A stretch of 64,000 nucleotides of DNA. Origin: Tetragonia tetragonoides (lineage: Eukaryota > Streptophyta > Magnoliopsida > Caryophyllales > Aizoaceae). Position 1 is the stretch's first letter, and each line of letters opens with the position of its first letter. Positions 25,791 to 35,963 of this stretch are shown here, piece by piece. The position numbers and the translations under genes were made by a program. Under the pieces are notes generated by a model. That model was not told the DNA's origin and did no database searches. It saw nothing but the letters and a program-made list of their open reading frames with translations. The DNA is taken from positions 23,878,501 through 23,942,500 of the forward strand of contig CM076146.1 in NCBI GenBank assembly GCA_038025085.1, read 5' to 3'.

Positions 25791-28149
25791 CTAGGATGTT
25801 TACAAGTACAAACAAGCTTCAACTCAAGCTTTTTAATGTATTTACGCATTTTAAAAGCTCATACGAGTAGGGTGAAAGAGATTTGAGTTCTTTTGTGTTG
25901 TATATTAAGAGAAAGCATCCAAATACTTTGTGTACATTCATTTGAGTGTGAAACTATACGTAGGATGTTTACAGTTACAAACAAGCTTCAACTCAAGCTT
26001 TTAAATGCATTTACGCGTTTTAAAAGCTCATACGAGTAGGGTGATAGAGATTTGAGTTCTTTTGTGTTGTATATTAAGCGAAAGCATCCAAATACGTTGT
26101 TTGCATTCATTTGAGCGTGAAACTACACCTAGGATGTTTACAGTTACAAACAAGCTTCAACTCAAGCTTTTGAATGCATTTATGCTTTTTAAAAGCTCAT
26201 ACGAGTAGGGTGAAAGAGATTTGAGTTCTTTTGTGTTGTATATTAAGAGAAAGCATCCAAATACTTTGTTTGTATTCATTTGAGTGTGAAACTACACCTA
26301 GGATGTTTACAAGTACAAACAAGCTTCAACTCAAGCTTTTGAATTTATTTTCGCATTTTAAAAGCTCATACGAGTAGGGTAAAAGAGATTTGAGTTCTTT
26401 TGTGTTGTATATTAAGAGAAAGCTTCCAAATACTTTGTGTACATTCATTTGAGTGTGAAACTACACCTAGGATGTTTACCGTTACAAACAAGTTTCAACT
26501 CAAGCTTTTGAATGCATTTACGCGTTTTAAAAGCTCATACGAGTAGGGTGAAAGAGATTTGAATTCTTTTGTGTTGTATATTAGGAGAAAGCATCCAAAT
26601 ACTATGTTTGCATTCATTTGAGTGTGAAACTACACCTAGGATGTTTACAAGTACAAACAAGTTTCAACTCAAGCTGTTGAATGAATTTTCGCGTTTTAAC
26701 AGCTCTTAGAACTAGGGTGATAGAAATTGAGTTCTTTTGTGTTGCATATTAAGAGAAATCATCCAAATACTTTGTTTTCATTCATTTGAGTGTGAAATTA
26801 CACCTAGGATGTTTACAGTTACAAACAAGCTTCAACTCAAGCTTTTGAATGCATTTATGCTTTTTAAAAGCTCATACGAGTAGGGTGAAAGAGATTTGAG
26901 TTCTTTTGTGTTGTATATTAAGAGAAAGCATCCAAATACTTTGTTTTCATTCATTTGAATGTGTGAAACTAAACCTAGGATGTTTACAAGTACAAACAAG
27001 CTTCAACTCAAGCTTTTGAAAGCATTTATGCTTTTTAAAAGCTCATACGTGTAGGGTGAAAGAGATTTGAGTTCTTTTGTGTTGTATATTAAGAGAAAGC
27101 ATCCAAATACTTTGTTTGCATTCATTTGAGTGTGAAACTACACCTTGGATGTTTACAAGTACAAACAAGCTTCAACTCAAGCTGTTGAACGAATTTACGC
27201 GGTTTAACAGCTCATACGAGTAAGGTGAAAGAGATTTGAGTTCTTTTGTGTTGTATATTAAGAGAAAGCATCCAAATACTTTGTTTGCATTCATTTGAAT
27301 GTGTGAAACTAAACCTAGGATGTTTACAAGTACAAACAAGCTTCAACTCAAGCTTTTGAATGTATTTACGCTTTTTAACAGCTCTTACGACAAGGGTGAT
27401 AGAAATTGAGTTCTTTTGTGTTGTATATTAAGAGAAAGCATCCAAATACGTTGTTTGCATTTATTTGAGTGTGAAACTACACCTAGGATGTTTACAGTTA
27501 CAAACGAGCTTCAACTCAAGCTTTTGAATGCATTTACGCGTTTTAAAAGCTCATACGAGTAGGGTGAAAGAGATTTGAGTTCTTTTGTGTTGTATATTAA
27601 GAGAAAGCATCCAAATATGTTGTTTGCGTTCATTTGAGTGTGAAACTACACCTAGGATGTTTACAGTTACAAACGAGCTTCAACTCAAGCTTTTGAATGC
27701 ATTTATGCTTTTTAAAAGCTCATACGAGTAGGGTGAAAGAGATTTGAGTTCTTTTGTGTTGTATATTAAGAGAAAGCATCAAAATGCTTTGTTTGTATTC
27801 ATTTGAGTGTGAAACTACACCTAGGATGTTTACAAGTACAAACAAGCTTCAACTCAAGCTTTTTAATGTATTTACGCATTTTAAAAGCTCATACGAGTAG
27901 GGTGAAAGAGATTTGAGTTCTTTTGTGTTGTATATTAAGAGAAAGCATCCAAATACTTTGTGTACATTCATTTGAGTGTGAAACTATACCTAGGATGTTT
28001 ACAGTTACAAACAAGCTTCAACTCAAGCTTTTGAATGCATTTACGCGTTTTAAAAGCTCATACGAGTAGGGTGAAAGAGATTTGAGTTCTTTTTTGTTGT
28101 ATATTAAGAGAAAGCATCCAAATACGTTGTTTGCATTCATTTGAGCGTG

Positions 28150-28154
28150 AAACT
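28150..28154. repeat. Target-site duplication AAACT, solo LTR 2
   Basis: AAACT precedes the LTR and recurs at 29120-29124, where the monomer continues ACACCTAGG as expected. Confidence 0.95.
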
Positions 28155-28319
28155 TGATGCGTTGGCATCAAGCTCCTGTCTTCACTTAAGTTCCATACAA
28201 TCTGTTCTTGGTCCATCAATGATACTATCATGTTCTATGGCACACTTTTAGTACATGGTGGCTTCATCAATGGTCCTAGGGGCCTTAATGTCCTTTCAAT
28301 GGCATTAACCTGATTAGTC

Positions 28320-28440
28320 CGTACATTATTAGTCCGTACAACATGCCGTGCACATGCCCGTACACAAATAACCTTGCAATTAGCTTAATTATCATGATTA
28401 GATTATTAACATGGTTTTTGTCCGTACAAATGTTCGTACA
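28320..28440 (+). promoter_or_regulatory. CGTACA motif cluster in U3 of solo LTR 2
   Basis: Five CGTACA copies (28320, 28335, 28360, 28423, 28435) plus a CGTACT just after, usually in the form TCCGTACA or TTCGTACA, about 360-480 bp upstream of the TATA box. Solo LTR 1 has two TCCGTACA copies in the comparable part. Reiterated short motifs in U3 are typical of enhancer or transcription-factor sites; the factor is unknown and the role is inferred. Confidence 0.45.
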
Positions 28441-28796
28441 CATGTTCGTACTTAGTTAGCTTAATTATGTTGCATGTAATTAGTTAATTAGGAAGTTTTA
28501 ATTGCATTTTGAATTTCCTAAGTAGCTGCTGAATGAGGAGAGTCTAAAAGCACATGGGATGGATAAGGATGAAGCTTGAGGCTCCTCTTACAGCTCACCC
28601 ACGTTTGTCCTTGTGCAAGGACAAGCAACAGCTGTCAAGTGGTCCAAAACGGAAGGAAATGCGCTCCAAATTGTACTTCACGTATTTGGCTCATTTCTGG
28701 GCAAAATACTGAAGTTTCATTTTGCTTGGGCACTACTCTTGGACAGCTCACCCTTTCTAGAGTATTCTTAGGTTATTAGGGCACATTTGTGACCCC

Positions 28797-28803
28797 TATA
28801 AAT
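28797..28803 (+). promoter_or_regulatory. TATA box of solo LTR 2
   Basis: TATAAAT in the same CCCCTATAAATATGTAAG context as solo LTR 1, about 640 bp into the LTR. Conservation between two otherwise diverged LTRs supports a core-promoter role. Activity is unknown. Confidence 0.75.
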
Positions 28804-29119
28804 ATGTAAGAACAGCTGATGTAAAAGGTACTTGATGATGAATGAAAATATGAAATGGCTGCTGCCTTTTGCTTACAAACCTTGTTGTTCTTTATAATGT
28901 CCTTAGGGATATTTGGTGAAACAAGTAGTATCCTTTAGCCTTGACTTGGTGGTTAAATCCTTTATAGTCCTGGTGGTGGTGCTATCTATCCTCCCTCTTC
29001 TTATTTTTTGTTTCATTTACTTCGTTTTCAATCTCTATAATCAAAAAACAAACAAAATATTATCAAAACATCCATTGTTCGAAAACGAGCTAAAACCTTT
29101 CAGTTTTGCTAACGCATCA

Positions 29120-32011
29120 AAACTACACCTAGGATGTTTACAGTTACAAACAAGCTTCAACTCAAGCTTTTGAATGCATTTATGCTTTTTAAAAGCTCAT
29201 ACGAGTAGGGTGAAAGAGATTTGAGTTCTTTTGTGTTGTATATTAAGAGAAAGCATCCAAATACTTTGTGTACATTCATTTGAGTGTGAAACTATACCTA
29301 GGATGTTTACAGTTACACACAAGCGTCAACTCAAGCTTTTGAAAGCATTTACGCGTTTTAAAAGCTCATACGAGTAGGGTGAAAGAGATTTGAGTTCTTT
29401 TGTGTTGTATATTAAGAGAAAGCATCCAAATACGTTGTTTGCATTTATTTGAGTGTGAAACTACACCTAGGATGTTTACAGTTACAAACAAGCTTCAACT
29501 CAAGCTTTTGAATGCATTTACGCGTTTTAAAAGCTCATACGTGTAGGGTGAAAGAGATTTGAGTTCTTTTGTGTTGTATATTAAGAGAAAGCATCCAAAT
29601 ACGTTGTTTGCATTCATTTGAGCGTGAAACTACACCTAGGATGTTTACAGTTACAAACAAGCTTCAACTCAAGCTTTTGAATGCATTTATGCTTTTTAAA
29701 AGCTCATACGAGTAGGGTGAAAGAGATTTGAGTTCTTTTGTGTGGTATATTAAGAGAAAGCATCCAAATACTTTGTTTGTATTCATTTGAGTGTGAAACT
29801 ACACCTAGGATGTTTACAAGTACAAACAAGCTTTAACTCAAGCTTTTGAATTTATTTACGCATTTTAAAAGCTCATACGAGTAGGGTAAAAGAGATTTGA
29901 GTTCTTTTGTGTTGTATATTAAGAGAAAGCTTCCAAATACTTTGTGTACATTCATTTGAGTGTGAAACTACACCTAGGATGTTTACCGTTACAAACAAGT
30001 TTCAACTCAAGCTTTTGAATGCATTTACGCGTTTTAAAAGCTCATACGAGTAGGGTGAAAGAGATTTGAATTCTTTTGTGTTGTATATTAAGAGAAAGCA
30101 TCCAAATACTATGTTTGCATTCATTTGAGTGTGAAACTACACCTAGGATGTTTACAAGTACAAACAAGTTTCAACTCAAGCTGTTGAATGAATTTTCGCG
30201 TTTTAACAGCTCTTAGAACTAGGGTGATAGAAATTGAGTTCTTTTGTGTTGCATATTAAGAGAAATCATCCAAATACTTTGTTTTCATTCATTTGAGTGT
30301 GAAATTACACCTAGGATGTTTACAGTTACAAACAAGCTTCAACTCAAGCTTTTGAATGCATTTATGCTTTTTAAAAGCTCATACGAGTAGGGTGAAAGAG
30401 ATTTGAGTTCTTTTGTGTTGTATATTAAGAGAAAGCATCCAAATACTTTGTTTTCATTCATTTGAATGTGTGAAACTAAACCTAGGATGTTTACAAGTAC
30501 AAACAAGCTTCAACTCAAGCTTTTGAAAGCATTTATGCTTTTTAAAAGCTCATACGTGTAGGGTGAAAGAGATTTGAGTTCTTTTGTGTTGTATATTAAG
30601 AGAAAGCATCCAAATACTTTGTTTGCATTCATTTGAGTGTGAAACTACACCTTGGATGTTTACAAGTACAAACAAGCTTCAACTCAAGCTGTTGAACGAA
30701 TTTACGCGGTTTAACAGCTCATACGAGTAAGGTGAAAGAGATTTGAGTTCTTTTGTGTTGTATATTAAGAGAAAGCATCCAAATACTTTGTTTTCATTCA
30801 TTTGAATGTGTGAAACTAAACCTAGGATGTTTACAAGTACAAACAAGCTTCAACTCAAGCTTTTGAAAGCATTTATGCTTTTTAAAAGCTCATACGTGTA
30901 GGGTGAAAGAGATTTGAGTTCTTTTGTGTTGTATATTAAGAGAAAGCATCCAAATACTTTGTTTGCATTCATTTGAATGTGTGAAACTAAACCTAGGATG
31001 TTTACAAGTACAAACAAGCTTCAACTCAAGCTTTTGAATGTATTTACGCTTTTTAACAGCTCTTACGACAAGGGTGATAGAAATTGAGTTCTTTTGTGTT
31101 GTATATTAAGAGAAAGCATCCAAATACGTTGTTTGCATTTATTTGAGTGTGAAACTACACCTAGGATGTTTACAGTTACAAACAAGCTTCAACTCAAGCT
31201 TTTGAATGCATTTACGCGTTTTAAAAGCTCATACGAGTAGAGTGAAAGAGATTTGAGTTCTTTTGTGTTGTATATTAAGAGAAAGCATCCAAATACGTTG
31301 TTTGCGTTCATTTGAGTGTGAAACTACACCTAGGATGTTTACAGTTACAAACGAGCTTCAACTCAAGCTTTTGAATGCATTTATGCTTTTTAAAAGCTCA
31401 TACGAGTAGGGTGAAAGAGATTTGAGTTCTTTTGTGTTGTATATTAAGAGAAAGCATCCAAATACTGTGTTCGTATTCATTTGAGTGTGAAACTACACCT
31501 AGGATGTTTACAAGTACAAACAAGCTTCAACTCAAGCTTTTGAATGTATTTACGCATTTTAAAAGCTCATACAAGTAGGGTGAAAGAGATTTGAGTTCTT
31601 TTGTGTTGTATATTAAGAGAAATCATCCAAATACTTTGTGTACATTCATTTGAGTGTGAAACTATACCTAGGATGTTTACAGTTACAAACAAGCTTCAAC
31701 TCAAGCTTTTGAATGCATTTACGCGTTTTCGAGTAGGGTGAAAGAGATTTGAGTTCTTTTGTGTTGTATATTAAGAGAAAGCATCCAAATACGCTGTTTG
31801 CATTCATTTGAGTGTGAAACTACACCTTGGATGTTTACAGTTACAAACAAGCTTCAATTCAAGCTTTTGAATGCATTTATGCTTTTTAAAAGCTCATACG
31901 AGTAGCGTGAAAGAGATTTGAGTTCTTTTGTGTTGTATATTAAGAGAAAGCATCCAAATACTTTGTTTGTATTCATTTGAGTGTGAAACTACACCTAGGA
32001 TGTTTACAAGT
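29120..32011 (+). repeat. Satellite array block 3
   Basis: About 17 monomers between solo LTR 2 and the full element, in phase with both flanks. Contains the second copy of the 11-bp-deleted monomer (31722-31735). The stretch around 31241 (rare GAGTAGAGTG variant) recurs at 40821, an offset of 9,580 bp; removing the 4,342-bp element and its 5-bp duplication leaves 5,233 bp, about 31 monomers. Nothing else is visible. Confidence 0.97.
32007..32011. repeat. Target-site duplication CAAGT, full element
   Basis: CAAGT at the left flank recurs at 36354-36358, where the monomer resumes as ACAAACAAGC. Confidence 0.96.
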
Positions 32012-32401
32012 TGATACGTTTGCAACTACAACCTTAGCAATTTGTAAACAAAAACAGAGGATTAAGAGAAGAAAGGATAATGAGTATCACCACCAAAGCT
32101 ATAAAGGATTAAACCACCAAGCTATTGATAAAGAATACTACTTAGGGAATTCAAATAACAACTAATTACATTTGTTAATTATGCTAATTACATGCAGGGT
32201 GCACTATAACTAACACTAATCACAAATGCTTATTTGTACGGATTAATCTTGTACGGACATGACCTAGATTAAGTGGCCAAAAGGACACTAAGACCTCTAG
32301 GACCAGAATCATCACCATTCAAACGTGAGAGAGTCCCAAATGCCATGATTAATGCATTAATGCTCACGCTCGTAACTTGATGACCTGATGCTAACGCATC
32401 A
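32012..32401 (-). repeat. 3' LTR of the full element (390 bp)
   Basis: On the minus strand it starts TGATGCGTTAGC and ends GCAAACGTATCA. It is identical to the 5' LTR except at one site near 32125 (GCTATTGATA here, GCTATGGATA at the right LTR). Solo LTR 1 agrees with the right LTR, so the change most likely happened in this LTR after insertion. Lacks the 394-bp TATA-containing core of solo LTR 1; the junction is at CCCTAA/GTAGTATTC with only AA shared at the edges. It encodes the last roughly 43 residues of the polyprotein. Confidence 0.95.
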
Positions 32402-35400
32402 TCCTCCCCAACTTTTTTTGGATTTGCCCTCAAATCATCGAGGTATTCATCCTCCAAATAAGGCAGCAGATCTCCCACATTAAAAGTTGCTGAAATTGAA
32501 CTCTCTCCAGGCAGTTCGAGCTTGTATGCATTGTCGTTGATCTTCTCGATGATTTTAAAAGGGCCTTCTGATCTGGGCATCAACTTGTGCTTTCTTTTTG
32601 CTGGAAACCTCTCCTTCCTAAGGTGTAACCACACTAAATCTCCTGGATTAAACTCATGTTGTTTGCGGTGCTTGTTTGCCTTGTTCTTATACAACTCATT
32701 CATCTTCTCTATACGGCTTGTAATCTGCTCGTGTAGCTTTTTCATGTCTTTAGCAAACGTTTCAGCATCTGGACTCACCTTCCTCTCAATAGGCCAGGGC
32801 AAAAGATCAATAGGAGTTAATGGATTGACCCCATAATTGATTTCAAAAGGAGACTTGCCCGTTGTATAATGAGGAGCCCGATTGTATGCAAACTCAGCAT
32901 GTGGTAGAGTTTGATCCCACCCCTTGAGTGTTTTCTTGACCAACGCTTCATGATCAGAGTGCAAAATAAACTGCCTTGGTTTTAAGTAATGAGCCCAATG
33001 ATCAAGAGCCCTCACAATTGCATAGAACTCTTTGTCATAAGTGCTGTAATTCCCTCTTGAACCATTCAACTTCTCATTGAAATAAGCAATAGGACGCTTA
33101 TTTTGCACCAAAACAGCTCCAATACCGGTTCCACAAGCATCACATTCCACTTCAAATGGTTGATCAAAGTTAGGCAAAGCTAGTATAGGGGTGGAGCTAA
33201 GCCTTTCCTTGATGGCCTCAAAAGCATTTTGAGCCATGGGAGTCCACTCAAAGACACCTTTCTTCATACAATCCGTAAGTGGTGCTAAAAGAGAGCTGAA
33301 TTGCTTGATGAATCTTCTGTAAAAAGAAGCTAGCCCATGGAAGCTCCTTACTTGCGTGATGCTAGTAGGAGTAGGCCATGTCTTAATCGCCTCAACCTTA
33401 CTGGGATCAACAGCTATACCATCCTTGGACACAATGTAACCAAGAAACGTGACACTAGGAACAAAGAAATCACATTTCTCAAGCTTAGCAAACAGCTTGT
33501 ATTGCCTTAGAGCCTCAAAAACGCGTGTTAGGTGCTGCACATGCTCAGAATCACTCTTAGAGTATATGAGAATATCATCAAAATACACAACAACAAATTT
33601 ACCAATAAAGGAACGCAATACCTCATTCATAAGACGCATGAATGTGCTAGGAGCATTGGACAACCCAAATGGCATTACAAGCCATTCATAAAGACCCCCT
33701 TTCGTCTTGAAGGCTGTCTTCCATTCATCCCCATCCTTCATTCTAATTTGATGGTAACCACTCCTCAAATCCACTTTAGAGAAGACACAAGAACCAAACA
33801 GCTCATCAAGCATATCATCCAAGCGAGGAATTGGATATCTATACTTAATGGTAATGTTGTTAATTGAACGGCTATCAACACACATTCTCATGCTTCCATC
33901 ATTTTTTGGCACAAGGAGAGCTGGTACACTACAAGGACTCATGCTCTCTCTAATGTATCCCCTATCAAGTAACTCCTCTACTTGACGTTGTAACTCCTTA
34001 GTCTCTTGGGGATTACACCTATAAGCTGCTTTGTTAGGAAGTGAGGCTCCCGGAACAAAGTCTATTTGATGCTCTATGCCCCTAATGGGTGGCAAACCAT
34101 GGGGTAAATCAGATGGGAACACGTCGACATACTTTTCAAGCAAAGGTTGCATTAACGCATGTAAAGGCTTTCCAACAATGTTCTCATTCTCCCCAAGCAA
34201 CACCAGCATATAAACAACATTTCCATGCACCATTTCATACTCTAAATCAGCACCTTTAACAATCATAGCATGCTTTGATGAGTTAGAAACAGAAGAACCC
34301 TCCCCAACTTGCGTTCCCCCACATAAAGACAATTTTGCGGGTTGCAAATTAATTTTCTTTCCCTGAACCTCAAAAGAGTAAACATTTCTAAAGCCATCAT
34401 GCATTAGTCTTCTATCATATAACCAAGGTCTACCTAACAGCAAATGACAAGCATCCATGGGGATCACATCACACAAAATCTGATCATTGTATACTTTTCC
34501 AATCGAAAAAGGGATCGTGACTTGTTTTGTTACCTTGGCTTTGCTTCCCTTCTCTAACCATTGCAAGGAATAAGGATGAGGGTGTTCTTTGGTGGCCAAT
34601 CCAAGCTTTTCCACCATGAGAGTAGACACCACATTGGTGCAAGAACCGCCATCAATGATTAAAGTGCAAAGCTTTTCTTTCACGGTGCACTTGGTTTGAA
34701 ATATCTTCTCCCTTTGAGATAGTGTCTCCTCTGCCTCTCTAGCATGAAGGACCCTTTGAACCACCAATAGAGGTGAGCCTTGGTCAGGTTCAATGTCCAA
34801 TTCATCGTCAATAGATTGCTCTTCATTCTGCTCCTTATCGTCATCCAATTGCCTAAGCTCATCATACTCACGGAGAGATAACACTCTCTTGTTGGGGCAC
34901 TCAGCTTGAAAGTGTCCATAGCCTTGACACTTGAAGTATTTCCTAGAGAGAGATGGTCTAAGAGCATCCTTGTTGGCCTTAGGATCTCTAGGAAACCTTT
35001 TGTCATTTTCGCTCCCTTTAGAAGAACTTTCTGCCCGAGGAGTAAAACTCCTAAATGTGGGCTTTGCTGCTGGTTTCTTCGCTTTCTCTTGCTTTTCAAT
35101 CTTCAAAGCCAACTTGTATACATCATCTAGAGACCAAAAAGGCTGTACTTCAACTCTATTACCAACATTGGTGTCTAAACCAGAAATAAAATGCGCAATT
35201 GAGAGTTGTGGATCCTCTACAATGCCGGTTCTGATTTGTAGTTGCTCAAAATCTCTAATGTAATCTGCTACACTTAGAGTTCCTTGACTGAAATTTGTGA
35301 GCTTGAGGTAGAGATCTTGAGTATAGGAAGGGGGCACAAAGCGTTTGTGCATGATTTTCTTAAGCTTGGGCCATGAACGCACCCTAGATTTACCCTCACG

Positions 35401-35796
35401 CTCTCTTTGTAGTTTCATGCTTTCATACCACAAAGAAGCATACTTTTTGAGCTTCAAAACAGCAACTTTGAAACTCTTTTCCTCACTATACCCCTTGGTA
35501 TCAAACAATCTACCCATTTGTTGCTCCCACTCCAAATAGTCATCTGGGTTTGTACCACCATCAAAATCAGGGGGTTCAAACTTTAAATCACCCCATCGCT
35601 CATCTTTTCTCCTTGGACTAAGAGAACCATCATCATCACCTCGACCACGAGCTCTACCTCTACCAATGTTGAGAAAATCAGTCATTTGTTGGGTGAGGTT
35701 GCTAAGTTGTTCCTTAACCTCACGCATCTCCCTTTCTCTCCTAAGCTCTTTAGCTTGCTCAAGAGTTAAATTTCTAGGTATTTGTTCATCATCCAT
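32269..35796 (-). CDS. gag-pol: Gag-pol polyprotein, RNase H and integrase deleted (1175 aa)
   Basis: Single uninterrupted frame. Order by residue: gag capsid region about 65-240; basic linker; zinc knuckle 287-300 (Tyr287-Cys290-His295-Cys300, where the first position should be Cys); aspartic protease with D382-G-G-S-C and LLGRPW near 453; reverse transcriptase about 560-810 with D676 in KVDLRSGYHQ and YFDD at 738-741; RNase H from about 880 with D886, E923 and D948. At about residue 952 the sequence jumps from SDHEAL of RNase H directly to the end of the integrase core (HAEFAYNRAP near 966), so the last RNase H acidic residue, the integrase zinc finger and the DDE triad are absent. The integrase C-terminal domain remains (GPF at 1078, FNVGDLLPY near 1105). 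The last about 43 residues lie in the 3' LTR. Start chosen at the first ATG after the primer site, leaving a leader of about 150 bp. RT looks intact; RNase H and integrase cannot be functional. Confidence 0.93.
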   Translation of the reverse strand: MDDEQIPRNLTLEQAKELRREREMREVKEQLSNLTQQMTDFLNIGRGRARGRGDDDGSLSPRRKDERWGDLKFEPPDFDGGTNPDDYLEWEQQMGRLFDTKGYSEEKSFKVAVLKLKKYASLWYESMKLQREREGKSRVRSWPKLKKIMHKRFVPPSYTQDLYLKLTNFSQGTLSVADYIRDFEQLQIRTGIVEDPQLSIAHFISGLDTNVGNRVEVQPFWSLDDVYKLALKIEKQEKAKKPAAKPTFRSFTPRAESSSKGSENDKRFPRDPKANKDALRPSLSRKYFKCQGYGHFQAECPNKRVLSLREYDELRQLDDDKEQNEEQSIDDELDIEPDQGSPLLVVQRVLHAREAEETLSQREKIFQTKCTVKEKLCTLIIDGGSCTNVVSTLMVEKLGLATKEHPHPYSLQWLEKGSKAKVTKQVTIPFSIGKVYNDQILCDVIPMDACHLLLGRPWLYDRRLMHDGFRNVYSFEVQGKKINLQPAKLSLCGGTQVGEGSSVSNSSKHAMIVKGADLEYEMVHGNVVYMLVLLGENENIVGKPLHALMQPLLEKYVDVFPSDLPHGLPPIRGIEHQIDFVPGASLPNKAAYRCNPQETKELQRQVEELLDRGYIRESMSPCSVPALLVPKNDGSMRMCVDSRSINNITIKYRYPIPRLDDMLDELFGSCVFSKVDLRSGYHQIRMKDGDEWKTAFKTKGGLYEWLVMPFGLSNAPSTFMRLMNEVLRSFIGKFVVVYFDDILIYSKSDSEHVQHLTRVFEALRQYKLFAKLEKCDFFVPSVTFLGYIVSKDGIAVDPSKVEAIKTWPTPTSITQVRSFHGLASFYRRFIKQFSSLLAPLTDCMKKGVFEWTPMAQNAFEAIKERLSSTPILALPNFDQPFEVECDACGTGIGAVLVQNKRPIAYFNEKLNGSRGNYSTYDKEFYAIVRALDHWAHYLKPRQFILHSDHEALVKKTLKGWDQTLPHAEFAYNRAPHYTTGKSPFEINYGVNPLTPIDLLPWPIERKVSPDAETFAKDMKKLHEQITSRIEKMNELYKNKANKHRKQHEFNPGDLVWLHLRKERFPAKRKHKLMPRSEGPFKIIEKINDNAYKLELPGESSISATFNVGDLLPYLEDEYLDDLRANPKKVGEDDALASGHQVTSVSINALIMAFGTLSRLNGDDSGPRGLSVLLAT
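32402..32409 (-). promoter_or_regulatory. Polypurine tract
   Basis: Minus strand reads GGGGAGGA directly against the TG of the 3' LTR, preceded by AAAAAAAGTT. This is the expected primer for plus-strand DNA synthesis. It lies inside the open frame and encodes part of a Gly-Glu-Asp stretch near residues 1130-1132, so it is under both coding and priming constraint. Confidence 0.85.
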
Positions 35797-35949
35797 GGCT
35801 GTTTGTGAGTTTGGTTGTGTTTAAGCTAGGAATTGTGTTTGGGCTGTAAATGGGTTCTTTTGTGACTCAAAGATTGGAACTTTGGACGTGATTGAGACAA
35901 GAAAGGAGAGAACTTTGATGAGAGAAAATGGTGCTAAGGTTAAACCTAT
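35797..35949 (-). other. Leader between primer binding site and gag start
   Basis: 153-bp untranslated leader, no competing long frame seen. It is expected to hold packaging or dimerisation signals, but none can be recognised by eye. Confidence 0.7.
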
Positions 35950-35961
35950 GCTCTGATACCA
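35950..35961 (-). promoter_or_regulatory. Primer binding site for initiator tRNA-Met
   Basis: Minus strand reads TGGTATCAGAGC, the sequence complementary to the 3' end of plant initiator methionine tRNA and the commonest primer site in plant LTR retrotransposons. It lies 2 bp inside the 5' LTR end, as usual. It is intact, so minus-strand priming should still work. Confidence 0.93.
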
Positions 35962-35963
35962 AA

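Larger units (their letters stand above)
19533..28154 (+). repeat. Satellite array block 2
   Basis: About 51 monomers of the same satellite, resuming in phase after solo LTR 1 and ending in GTGAAACT at solo LTR 2. The order is more mixed than in block 1, with shorter-range duplications: about 20190-21025 recurs at 22572-23407 (+2,382 bp, 14 monomers; shared rare variants GCTTTTGCATGTAG and TTTTTAAGGCTC), and about 21550-22198 recurs at 23753-24401 (+2,203 bp, 13 monomers; shared AAAGAATCCAAATAC). One monomer near 25521 has an 11-bp internal deletion. No gene or other element is visible in it. Confidence 0.97.
28155..29119 (+). mobile_element. Solo LTR 2, related but distinct subfamily (965 bp)
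   Basis: Starts TGATGCGTTGGCATC and ends GCTAACGCATCA, flanked by an exact 5-bp duplication, with no internal region. The middle (about 28520-28990) is clearly homologous to solo LTR 1: shared CAGCTCACCCACGTTTGTCC, AAACGGAAGGAAATGCGCTC, the TATA region and CAAGTAGTAT. The outer U3 and the last about 130 bp are mostly unlike it. The U3 half holds a cluster of CGTACA motifs at 28320, 28335, 28360, 28423 and 28435. It is probably an LTR from a sister CRM-like family or an older, recombined lineage. Orientation is plus by the TATA box. Open frames at 28576-28779 and 28913-29173 run through LTR sequence, the latter into satellite, and are not genes. Confidence 0.93.

Noticed and set aside
28913..29173. 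86-codon frame with a hydrophobic N-terminal stretch
   Set aside because: It starts in the 3' part of solo LTR 2 and runs across the LTR end and target duplication into satellite, so it cannot be an evolved gene. The hydrophobicity comes from T-rich LTR sequence.
32522..35539. Several 64-139 codon frames overlapping the gag-pol gene (both strands)
   Set aside because: Shadow frames of the 1175-codon polyprotein; none has independent signals or recognisable domains.
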